Assembly: GCA_016293155.1 (NCBI GenBank)
Contig: JAEDEU010000117.1
Location: 1-5,156, forward strand
DNA from: Clostridiaceae bacterium
GTDB lineage: Bacteria > Bacillota > Clostridia > Oscillospirales > Butyricicoccaceae
Length of the DNA: 5,156 bases
Direction: 5' to 3'
A program made the position numbers and the translations under genes. This document shows, piece after piece, positions 1 to 5,156 of the stretch. Each line of letters begins with the position of its first letter. The stretch's first letter is position 1. The notes below the pieces were generated by a model. That model did no database searches. It was given only the letters and a program-made list of their open reading frames with translations, and was not told where the DNA came from.

Positions 1-857
1 ATTTCACAATAGTATATGGTATTGCTGCCGTTGACCTGTAAAATCGTCACCTGCTCCTCTCCGGTGCATACGCGCATATGGCGGCGATAGTCCTTTCCGC
101 CGGCAAGATAGGCGGTTTGATAGGGCTCCAGTGTGTTTGGGTCATACGGCGTTTCGGTGTCGAAGTACCAGCACCCCGCCCTCATCGAATAGGTCTGCCC
201 GACGGCGGTTTTGTCCATCTTTGTGGGCAGATGAGTGAGGATGTAGCCGGATTCCTGCTGGTATGCGGTGGCGATGTACGGGTCGGTAAACGGGATCAGA
301 TCCGGACTGCTGACATAGGTGCCGTGCCGGTCGGTGAACACATCGCCCAGAGAGCCGGTCAGCGTGCCCGCCTTGTAGAGCGAGGAGCCATCATAACGGA
401 GAATCTGGAACTGTGTGCTGTTGTCGTCCAGCCGCTCCCAGTAAAGCAGATCCACTGCGTCGTCCGTGAGGTTGAGATCGGCACGGTAAATGCCGAGCGG
501 AGTGCCGCAGTTGAGATTGATGGAGTACTGAAGCTGTCCGTCGTAGATGGTGCAGGAGCATTGATTTCGGATATCCAGCAAAAACTGTATCTGTGCGGTG
601 CTGCCGGAGGCGGTGGTGAACTGGCTGTCCCACCATTTTTCATAGCCGTCGGTCTGTGGGCGTTCGGATACGGTCAGCGGCTGCGCCACGGCGGACAGCG
701 AAAAAAATTCCTGTGTCATGCCGGTCAGCGTGCAGCGCTCCGAGACCGCCCCTGCGACCGGGGAAGTAAAGACCAGATCATCCGGCTCGGCGGAGAGCAG
801 CCCGCAGCCCGCGGCGGACAGGCACAGCAGGAGCGCACCTGCAAGCAGCCGCCTCAT
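1..857 (-). CDS. Predicted lipoprotein of unknown function, C-terminus cut off by window edge
   Basis: The - strand is open from the ATG at 857 to the left edge, giving 285 codons without a stop; the rest lies outside the window. The N-terminus is a clear lipoprotein signal: two arginines (R2, R3), a hydrophobic run at about residues 4-16, and a lipobox-like AAGC with the lipidated cysteine at C18. The mature protein is therefore expected to be anchored on the outer face of the cell membrane. The rest is polar and rich in Thr, Ser, Asp and Tyr, with no further membrane segment. Six more cysteines are present (C42, C100, C102, C117, C229, C264) plus C284 near the edge. I do not recognise a family or a catalytic motif. 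The start overlaps the stop of the upstream 90-residue gene (ATGA) and has only a weak ribosome binding site, which suggests translational coupling. The signal peptide makes the start choice firm; the function is unknown. Confidence 0.8.
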   Translation of the reverse strand, partial: MRRLLAGALLLCLSAAGCGLLSAEPDDLVFTSPVAGAVSERCTLTGMTQEFFSLSAVAQPLTVSERPQTDGYEKWWDSQFTTASGSTAQIQFLLDIRNQCSCTIYDGQLQYSINLNCGTPLGIYRADLNLTDDAVDLLYWERLDDNSTQFQILRYDGSSLYKAGTLTGSLGDVFTDRHGTYVSSPDLIPFTDPYIATAYQQESGYILTHLPTKMDKTAVGQTYSMRAGCWYFDTETPYDPNTLEPYQTAYLAGGKDYRRHMRVCTGEEQVTILQVNGSNTIYYCE

Positions 858-1126
858 ACCATCAAACACAGCAGCTGAATGATGTCGTCCAGCCGACCCT
901 TTTTGATGATAAGGAACGGCTTTTGGATTTCGCACACGGCGGTGCCCAGCGTGAGCGGCGGATTGGACTTGATGCGGCTTTTGATGAACAGCTTTGCCTG
1001 ATAGCTCACCGGCTTGCCGTTCAGGGAGATCACCTGAATGGTCTCCGGCTGCTCCACGCGGAATTTATCAAAAAAGTATGCGTTGATGGTGTGCAGGAAC
1101 TGGGTCTGCGGCTCGGTCAGCGTCAT
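854..1126 (-). CDS. Small hypothetical protein, 90 residues, coupled to the lipoprotein gene
   Basis: The start is the ATG at 1126, with AAGGAGG (1134-1140 on the complementary strand) seven bases upstream. The frame stays open 20 codons further up, but those starts have no comparable ribosome binding site. The product begins MTLTEPQTQF and is 90 residues, mixed in charge with a lysine/arginine-rich middle (KSRIKSNPP near residue 50) and a hydrophobic C-terminus (IIQLLCLMV). It has no signal peptide and no clear membrane segment, so it is probably cytoplasmic. I recognise no domain. Its stop shares bases with the start of the lipoprotein gene, so the pair should be cotranscribed and translationally coupled. 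It runs divergently from the riboflavin operon, with about 150 bases between its start and the rib promoter. The very good ribosome binding site and the ATGA junction are the main evidence that it is a real gene. Confidence 0.75.
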   Translation of the reverse strand: MTLTEPQTQFLHTINAYFFDKFRVEQPETIQVISLNGKPVSYQAKLFIKSRIKSNPPLTLGTAVCEIQKPFLIIKKGRLDDIIQLLCLMV

Positions 1127-1272
1127 AAAATATCCTCCTTGTCGGAATATCATTTGTCTGGATAGTAAAAGAGTACCACGCCGCACGGGGAAAGTAAAGG
1201 GAGGGCATGGATAAAGTGGTCATTTTGTGTAACAAAGAAACAATCTTTTTGTAAGAAACGCACAGATAACGC

Positions 1273-1301
1273 TTGCAATTTGTATACTCATGCGGTATAA
1301 T
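1273..1301 (+). promoter_or_regulatory. Sigma-A promoter of the rib operon
   Basis: A -35 box TTGCAA (1273-1278) and a perfect -10 box TATAAT (1296-1301) are separated by exactly 17 bases. Transcription would begin near 1306-1309, about 15 bases before the aptamer's P1 helix, leaving a leader of roughly 245 bases before ribD. The sequence upstream of the -35 box is AT-rich. The position directly ahead of an FMN riboswitch supports the call. Confidence 0.85.
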
Positions 1302-1321
1302 AACGACAGTAAATCAAATAC

Positions 1322-1435
1322 AATCTTCAGGGCAGGGTGAAATTCCCTACCGGCGGTAAAGCCCGCGACCCGTGCACGCACGGCTGATCCGGTGGAACTC
1401 CGGAGCCGACAGTATAGTCTGGATGAAAGAAGATT
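1322..1435 (+). promoter_or_regulatory. FMN riboswitch aptamer (RFN element)
   Basis: The conserved RFN core is present in order: AGGGCAGGGTGAAATTCCC, then ACCGGCGGTAAAGCCCGCGACC in short form, then GCCGACAGT and AGTCTGGATG. The closing helix P1 is AATCTTC (1322-1328) with GAAGATT (1429-1435), a perfect 7-bp match. One arm is CCGTG/CACGG (1370-1374 with 1379-1383), and another is TCCGG/CCGGA (1388-1392 with 1400-1404). This family binds flavin mononucleotide and turns off riboflavin biosynthesis or transport genes. The four rib genes directly downstream agree fully. The aptamer is compact, without the long insertion arm seen in B. subtilis ribD, but nothing in the core looks degenerate. Confidence 0.97.
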
Positions 1436-1499
1436 CGCTTTTATGCTGCCGGATACGTTCGGTGAGCCGTTTTCATGCGCGTTTGTCTTTGTTTTCCAT

Positions 1500-1540
1500 A
1501 TGCTCTGAGGGTTGGTTTCCGCAGAGCATTTTTCTTTTTT
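1500..1540 (+). terminator. Intrinsic terminator, expression platform of the FMN riboswitch
   Basis: ATGCTCTG (1500-1507) pairs with CAGAGCAT (1522-1529). After one mismatch, a few inner pairs can extend the stem (GGG 1509-1511 with TCC 1518-1520, one of them G-U). A tract TTTTTCTTTTTT follows at 1529-1540. It sits between the aptamer and ribD, where an FMN-dependent terminator is expected. FMN binding should favour this hairpin and stop transcription before ribD. Confidence 0.88.
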
Positions 1541-1544
1541 GGAG
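1541..1544 (+). promoter_or_regulatory. ribD ribosome binding site, abutting the terminator U-tract
   Basis: GGAG lies nine bases before the ATG at 1554 and immediately after the terminator's T-run. It fixes the ribD start at 1554. An in-frame ATG at 1545 touches the GGAG and has no room for initiation, and a TTG at 1512 lies inside the terminator hairpin. Confidence 0.75.
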
Positions 1545-1553
1545 ATGATTACC

Positions 1554-2648
1554 ATGACAGATCAGGAGTATATGCGCCGTGCGCTGGAGCTCGCGGTGCG
1601 CGGAGCCGGACACGTTTCGCCGAATCCGATGGTCGGTGCGGTTGTCGTCAAGGACGGGCGCATCATCGGTGAGGGCTGGCACGAGAAGATCGGCGGTCTG
1701 CACGCGGAGCGCAATGCGCTCGCACGCCTGACCGAATCCGCCGAGGGCGCGACGATTTATGTCACCCTGGAGCCGTGCTGTCACTGGGGACGCACCCCGC
1801 CCTGCACTGAGGCGATTCTGGAGCATAAGCTCGCGCGCGTGGTCGTCGGCTGTCTCGATCCCAATCCGAAGGTCGCAGGCAAGGGCATCCGCATTCTGGA
1901 GGATGCCGGCGTGGAATGCACGGTCGGCGTGCTGGAGAATGAATGCCTTGCGGTCAACGAGGTATTTTTCCATTATATCACGAAGAAAACCCCGTTTGTC
2001 GTGGCAAAATATGCGATGACGCTGGACGGCAAGATCGCCGCCTATACCGGAGATTCCAAGTGGGTCACGGGCGAGGAGGCACGGCATCATGTGCACGAAA
2101 CGCGCCGCCGCCTGTCGGCAATTATGGTCGGCATCGGCACGGTCATGGCGGATGATCCGATGCTCAACTGCCGCATTGAGGAAGGCGTTGACCCGACCCG
2201 TCTGGTCTGCGACAGCAAGCTGCGCATCCCGCTGGAAAGTCAGCTGGTCAAAACCGCAAAGGACATTCCGACCATTGTGTTCTGCGCGGATTATATGATG
2301 GATAAAAAGAAGCGTCTGGAAAAGGCGGGCGTGAAGGTCGTGGTTCTGCCGGACGCGAACAACGAGCGCGTCGATCTCGCGGCGGTCATGCAGTGGCTGG
2401 GCGAGAACGGCATTGACAGCGTACTGCTTGAGGGCGGCGGAACGCTGAACTTCTCCGCCATGCGGCTGGGACTGGTCGACCGCGTGCAGGCGTACATTGC
2501 CCCGAAAATCATCGGCGGCGCGCAGGCACAGACTCCGGTCGGCGGCGAGGGCTTTGCAAAAATGGCGGACGCCATGGAGCTGTCCGAGATGAGCATCACC
2601 CGGCTGGGAGCAGATTTTTTGCTCGAAGGCCGTCTGAGAAAGGATTAA
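1554..2648 (+). CDS. ribD: Bifunctional pyrimidine deaminase/reductase RibD
   Basis: This 364-residue enzyme carries out two successive steps after GTP opening. The N-terminal domain deaminates 2,5-diamino-6-ribosylamino-pyrimidinone 5'-phosphate; the C-terminal domain reduces the ribosyl side chain with NADPH. The deaminase domain (about residues 1-145) shows the zinc site H50-A-E52 (GGLHAERNAL) and C75/C84 in TLEPCCHWGRTPPCTEAI, with E52 as the proton shuttle, and the conserved DPNPKVAGKGI at 102-112. The reductase domain (about 147-364) opens with FVVAKYAMTLDGKIA, contains WVTGEEAR and VGIGTVMADDPML, and has the LLEGGGTLN glycine motif. Length and domain order match B. subtilis RibG (361 residues). 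All key residues are present, so both activities should be intact. It is the first gene of the operon, lies under FMN riboswitch control, and ends six bases before ribE. Confidence 0.97.
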   Translation: MTDQEYMRRALELAVRGAGHVSPNPMVGAVVVKDGRIIGEGWHEKIGGLHAERNALARLTESAEGATIYVTLEPCCHWGRTPPCTEAILEHKLARVVVGCLDPNPKVAGKGIRILEDAGVECTVGVLENECLAVNEVFFHYITKKTPFVVAKYAMTLDGKIAAYTGDSKWVTGEEARHHVHETRRRLSAIMVGIGTVMADDPMLNCRIEEGVDPTRLVCDSKLRIPLESQLVKTAKDIPTIVFCADYMMDKKKRLEKAGVKVVVLPDANNERVDLAAVMQWLGENGIDSVLLEGGGTLNFSAMRLGLVDRVQAYIAPKIIGGAQAQTPVGGEGFAKMADAMELSEMSITRLGADFLLEGRLRKD

Positions 2649-2654
2649 ACCACC

Positions 2655-3305
2655 ATGTTTACCGGAATTATTGAGGAGGTCGGCGAGATCACCGGTCTGC
2701 GCCGCGGCGCGAGCATGTGCGTGATCGGCGTGCGGGCGAAAACCGTGCTGGAAAACACCAAGCTCGGCGACTCGATTGCAATCAACGGCGTGTGCATCAC
2801 GGTCACGCGCTTCACGGGGGACGGCTTTGAGGGCGACGTCATGCCGGAAACCCTGCGCCGCACCAATCTCGGCGCACTTCAGCCCAAGAGCCGCGTCAAT
2901 CTGGAGCGCGCGATGGCGGCGGACGGACGCTTCGGCGGACACATCGTCGCCGGACACGTGGACGGCACCGGCACCATTACCGACCTGACCGACGAGGGCA
3001 ATGCGGTATGGGTTACCGTATCCGCGGGACCGGAGCTGCTGCGCTACATCGTGGAAAAGGGCTCCATCACCATCGACGGCATCAGTCTGACGGTCGCGTA
3101 TGTGGACAATACCTGCTTTAAGGTGTCCATCATCCCGCACACCGGCGCACAGACCACGCTGCTGACGCGCAAGCCCGGCTATGTGGTCAATCTGGAGACT
3201 GACATCATTGGCAAGTATGTCGAAAAGCTGCTCAAGCCCGCCGAGGCTCCGAAAAAGAGCGGCGGCATGACGCTGGATTTTCTGGCGAGCAACGGGTTTG
3301 CATAA
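2655..3305 (+). CDS. ribE: Riboflavin synthase alpha subunit
   Basis: The 216-residue product catalyses the last step, dismutation of two 6,7-dimethyl-8-ribityllumazine molecules to riboflavin and the diaminopyrimidine, which is recycled. It starts with the family hallmark MFTGIIEEVG and shows the internal duplication of two lumazine-binding barrels. GDSIAINGVCITVT in repeat 1 (about 38-51) is mirrored by GSITIDGISLTV in repeat 2, and VNLE recurs at the end of each repeat. Cys47 (NGVC) and GGHIVAGHVDGTG (94-106) are the expected conserved positions. A C-terminal segment (DIIGKYVEKLL) fits the trimer-forming helix. Length matches the family (B. subtilis 215). AAAGGA (2639-2644) inside the end of ribD serves as ribosome binding site, so translation is probably coupled to ribD. 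The symbol follows B. subtilis use; in E. coli the same enzyme is called RibC. Confidence 0.97.
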   Translation: MFTGIIEEVGEITGLRRGASMCVIGVRAKTVLENTKLGDSIAINGVCITVTRFTGDGFEGDVMPETLRRTNLGALQPKSRVNLERAMAADGRFGGHIVAGHVDGTGTITDLTDEGNAVWVTVSAGPELLRYIVEKGSITIDGISLTVAYVDNTCFKVSIIPHTGAQTTLLTRKPGYVVNLETDIIGKYVEKLLKPAEAPKKSGGMTLDFLASNGFA

Positions 3306-3328
3306 CCATAACAATCATTGAAAACAGT

Positions 3329-3343
3329 ACCGCCTCCGGCGGT
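3329..3343 (+). other. GC-rich hairpin just before the ribBA ribosome binding site
   Basis: ACCGCC (3329-3334) pairs perfectly with GGCGGT (3338-3343) across a TCC loop. The ribBA ribosome binding site AAGGAGG (3345-3351) starts two bases later. No T-run follows, so it is not an intrinsic terminator. CCTCC, which spans the left arm and loop (3333-3337), is complementary to the GGAGG of the ribosome binding site. The hairpin may protect or regulate translation initiation, stabilise the message, or be a copy of a dispersed repeat; the sequence alone does not decide. Confidence 0.6.
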
Positions 3344-3360
3344 TAAGGAGGAAATTACCC

Positions 3361-4569
3361 ATGTCTGAAATGGCATCTATCGAACAGGCTCTCGCTGACC
3401 TGAGAGCAGGCAAAAATATTCTGGTCATCGACGATCCGGACCGCGAGAACGAGGGCGATATCATCTGCGCCGCAGAGTTCGCAACCACCGAGAACGTCAA
3501 CTTTATGGCAACCCACGCAAAGGGTCTGATCTGTATGCCGATGAGCGCGGCATACTGCGAAAAGCTCGGTCTGGAGCAGATGGTTTCCACCAACACGGAC
3601 AATCATCAGACGGCATTCACCGTTTCCATCGACCATGTGGACACCACCACCGGCATTTCCGCGGTAGAGCGTTCGTTCACCGCGATGAAGTGCGTCGAGG
3701 ACGGCGCAAAGCCGGAGGACTTCCGCCGTCCGGGTCATATGTTCCCGCTCTGCGCGCGGGAGGGCGGCGTGCTCAAGCGCTCCGGTCACACCGAGGCGAC
3801 CGTTGACCTCTGCCGTCTGGCAGGGCTCAAGGAGGTCGGTCTGTGCTGTGAGATCATGCGCGAGGACGGCACCATGATGCGCACCACCGAGCTGAAGGAA
3901 TTTGCAAAGAAGCACGGTCTGACCATGATTTCGGTTGCACAGCTCATCGAGTACCGCATCAAGGACAAGGCGGAGAGCCTGGTTGAGCGCGTGACCGAGG
4001 CGGATTTCCCGACCAAGTACGGCCACTTCCGCATCTACGGCTTTATCAACAAGCTGAACGGTGAGCACCATGTCGCAATGACCATGGGTGACATTGCGGA
4101 CGGCGAGCCGGTTCTGTGCCGTGTACACTCCGAGTGCCTGACCGGCGATGCACTGGGCTCCGCACGCTGCGACTGCGGCGAGCAGTATCAGGCGGCAATG
4201 CGCATGATCGCCAAGGAGGGCCGCGGTATGCTGGTCTATCTCCGTCAGGAGGGCCGCGGCATCGGTCTCATCAACAAGCTGCGCGCCTATGAGCTTCAGG
4301 ATCAGGGCTACGACACGGTGGATGCAAACATCAAGCTGGGCTTCGCGCCGGATATGCGTGAGTACGGCATCGGCTCGCAGATCATCGCAAACCTCGGTGT
4401 TTCCAAGCTGCGCCTGATGACCAACAACCCGACCAAGATCCACGGTCTGTCCGGCTACGGCATCGAGATCACCGAGCGCGTGCCGATTCAGATTCAGGCG
4501 CAGAAGTTTGATGCGTTCTATCTCAAGACCAAGCAGGACCGCATGGACCATATGACCCATTACGAATAA
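3361..4569 (+). CDS. ribBA: Bifunctional DHBP synthase / GTP cyclohydrolase II
   Basis: This 402-residue fusion starts both branches of the pathway. The N-terminal half (about 1-200) is 3,4-dihydroxy-2-butanone 4-phosphate synthase, acting on ribulose 5-phosphate. It shows IDDPDRENEGD (23-33) with the metal-binding acidic residues, HAKGLICMPM, and RPGHMFPLCAREGGVLKRSGHTE in part. The C-terminal half (about 205-402) is GTP cyclohydrolase II, releasing formate and pyrophosphate from GTP. Its zinc cysteines are C259, C270 and C272 in the C-x10-C-x-C pattern, and RQEGRGIGL follows at 295-303 with the expected arginine and glycines, then LMTNNPTKI. Length matches B. subtilis RibA (398). No key residue is missing, so both halves look active. 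A strong AAGGAGG lies nine bases before the ATG. The 55-base gap after ribE holds a hairpin that might tune its translation. Confidence 0.97.
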   Translation: MSEMASIEQALADLRAGKNILVIDDPDRENEGDIICAAEFATTENVNFMATHAKGLICMPMSAAYCEKLGLEQMVSTNTDNHQTAFTVSIDHVDTTTGISAVERSFTAMKCVEDGAKPEDFRRPGHMFPLCAREGGVLKRSGHTEATVDLCRLAGLKEVGLCCEIMREDGTMMRTTELKEFAKKHGLTMISVAQLIEYRIKDKAESLVERVTEADFPTKYGHFRIYGFINKLNGEHHVAMTMGDIADGEPVLCRVHSECLTGDALGSARCDCGEQYQAAMRMIAKEGRGMLVYLRQEGRGIGLINKLRAYELQDQGYDTVDANIKLGFAPDMREYGIGSQIIANLGVSKLRLMTNNPTKIHGLSGYGIEITERVPIQIQAQKFDAFYLKTKQDRMDHMTHYE

Positions 4570-4605
4570 AAAATAAAATCTGATACAGCTACGGAGGAAT
4601 ATACA

Positions 4606-5070
4606 ATGAAACTGTTAGAAGGAAATGTAGTAGGCACCGGTTTAAAGGTTGGTATTGTAGCGGCACGTTTTAACGAGTTCATCGTCGGCAAGCTGGTTTC
4701 CGGCGCGGAGGACGCACTGCGCCGCCACGGCGTCAGCGAGGACGATATCGACATCGCATGGGTACCGGGCGCATACGAAATCCCGCTGATCGCGCAGAAG
4801 ATGGCGAAGAGCGGCAAGTACGACATGGTTCTGTGCCTCGGAGCAGTCATCCGCGGCTCGACCTCTCACTACGATCTGGTCTGCAACGAGTGCGCAAAGG
4901 GCGTTGCACAGGTCGGACTCCAGACCGGTCTGCCGGTTCTGTTCGGCGTCGTCACCACGGACACCATTGAGCAGGCAATCGAGCGTGCCGGCACCAAGGC
5001 AGGCAACAAGGGCTACGATGTTGCGTGCGCAGGCATCGAGATGGCAAACCTGCTGAGAACCATCGGCTAA
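4606..5070 (+). CDS. ribH: Lumazine synthase (riboflavin synthase beta chain)
   Basis: The 154-residue enzyme condenses 5-amino-6-ribitylamino-uracil with 3,4-dihydroxy-2-butanone 4-phosphate to give 6,7-dimethyl-8-ribityllumazine, the substrate of RibE. Visible motifs in order are VAARFNEFIVGKLVSGA (18-34), WVPGAYEIP (52-60), LGAVIRGSTSHYD (78-90) with the catalytic H88, and the C-terminal AGTKAGNKGYD. Length and His88 numbering equal those of B. subtilis RibH, whose relatives form 60-subunit icosahedral shells around riboflavin synthase; assembly here is inferred only from family. GGAGG (4593-4597) lies eight bases before the ATG, 36 bases after ribBA. The first 20 codons are noticeably more AT-rich than the rest and carry the only TTA leucine codons (4 and 13) in the four rib genes. 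This is the last gene of the operon. Confidence 0.97.
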   Translation: MKLLEGNVVGTGLKVGIVAARFNEFIVGKLVSGAEDALRRHGVSEDDIDIAWVPGAYEIPLIAQKMAKSGKYDMVLCLGAVIRGSTSHYDLVCNECAKGVAQVGLQTGLPVLFGVVTTDTIEQAIERAGTKAGNKGYDVACAGIEMANLLRTIG

Positions 5071-5094
5071 GATAGCTTTGGAAGAACAGCGAAA

Positions 5095-5126
5095 CACGCG
5101 CCGCGGTTGACAAACCGCGGCGCGTG
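5095..5126 (+). terminator. Perfect 14-bp hairpin at the end of the rib operon, possible terminator without U-tract
   Basis: CACGCGCCGCGGTT (5095-5108) is followed by the loop GACA and its exact reverse complement (5113-5126). It lies 24 bases after the ribH stop, where the operon should end. No T-run follows on the + strand. On the - strand the hairpin would be followed by a loose T-rich stretch (TTTCGCTGTTCTTC), so it might also serve transcripts arriving from the right. It may instead stabilise the 3' end of the rib message. The structure is certain; the terminator role is moderately likely. Confidence 0.55.
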
Positions 5127-5135
5127 CGATATACT
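5107..5135 (+). promoter_or_regulatory. Strong sigma-A-type promoter embedded in the terminal hairpin
   Basis: TTGACA (5107-5112) is a perfect -35 box, and TATACT (5130-5135) matches the -10 consensus at five of six bases, with exactly 17 bases between. The -35 box covers the last stem bases and the loop of the hairpin, and the right arm fills most of the spacer. Transcription would start near 5141-5143 and run out of the window, presumably to a gene just past the right edge. I see no ribosome binding site or start in the remaining bases. Confidence 0.7.
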
Positions 5136-5156
5136 GAACATACAAAGAGACACACC

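Noticed and set aside
78..878. A 266-codon open frame on the + strand opposite the lipoprotein gene
   Set aside because: The opposite strand encodes a convincing signal peptide with lipobox and an ATGA junction to a gene with a strong ribosome binding site. The + strand frame has none of these.
1170..1198. Possible - strand promoter for the 90-residue gene (TTTACT, 17 bases, TACTCT)
   Set aside because: Spacing is right, but only four and three of six bases match consensus. It may be real given its place about 40 bases before the gene, but the sequence is too weak to annotate.
1512..1553. Earlier ribD starts (TTG at 1512, ATG at 1545)
   Set aside because: The TTG lies inside the terminator hairpin and adds residues absent from the family. 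The ATG at 1545 directly touches the GGAG and has no spacing. The ATG at 1554 has nine bases of spacing and gives the expected RibD N-terminus.
1473..3314. A 613-codon open frame on the - strand across ribD and ribE
   Set aside because: It shares codon boundaries with ribD and ribE, which are in the same frame. It stays open only because both genes avoid TTA, CTA and TCA. The predicted peptide has no recognisable domain and the sense genes are certain.
3355..4560. A 401-codon open frame on the - strand opposite ribBA
   Set aside because: Same cause: it is codon-aligned with ribBA, which lacks TTA, CTA and TCA codons. No ribosome binding site or known motif supports it.

Overview
The window carries a complete riboflavin (vitamin B2) biosynthesis operon of Gram-positive type on the + strand, in the order ribD, ribE, ribBA, ribH. 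An FMN riboswitch precedes it. A divergent two-gene unit of unknown function lies on the - strand. The gene order matches the Bacillus subtilis rib operon. Strong AGGAGG-type ribosome binding sites, a consensus sigma-A promoter, GC-rich coding sequence with AT-rich control regions, and a lipoprotein signal peptide together suggest a GC-rich member of the Firmicutes, probably class Clostridia (for example an Oscillospirales gut anaerobe). That placement is an inference from style and was not tested by comparison.

Layout. Bases 1-857 (-) hold a predicted lipoprotein that is cut off by the left edge. Bases 854-1126 (-) hold a 90-residue protein of unknown function. Its stop codon overlaps the lipoprotein start as ATGA, so the two read as one transcription unit. 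Bases 1127-1272 are intergenic, with no convincing - strand promoter. A near-consensus sigma-A promoter lies at 1273-1301, followed by the FMN aptamer (1322-1435), a linker, and an intrinsic terminator (1500-1540) placed directly before the ribD ribosome binding site. ribD (1554-2648), ribE (2655-3305), ribBA (3361-4569) and ribH (4606-5070) follow with gaps of 6, 55 and 36 bases. A perfect 14-bp hairpin follows ribH. A strong outward-facing promoter is built into that hairpin and would serve a gene beyond the right edge.

How the genes work together. RibBA supplies both branches: its GTP cyclohydrolase II domain opens GTP to the diaminopyrimidine, and its DHBP synthase domain makes the four-carbon unit from ribulose 5-phosphate. 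RibD deaminates and reduces the pyrimidine. RibH joins the dephosphorylated pyrimidine to the four-carbon unit to give lumazine, and RibE dismutates two lumazines to riboflavin. The pyrimidine phosphatase is not in this window, as is usual for such operons. FMN made from the product should close the loop by terminating transcription at the riboswitch.

The biosynthetic genes themselves are ordinary. The points worth a second look are the promoter embedded in the terminal hairpin, a possible anti-Shine-Dalgarno switch before ribBA, a candidate antiterminator linking aptamer P1 to the terminator U-tract, and the unrecognised lipoprotein module.
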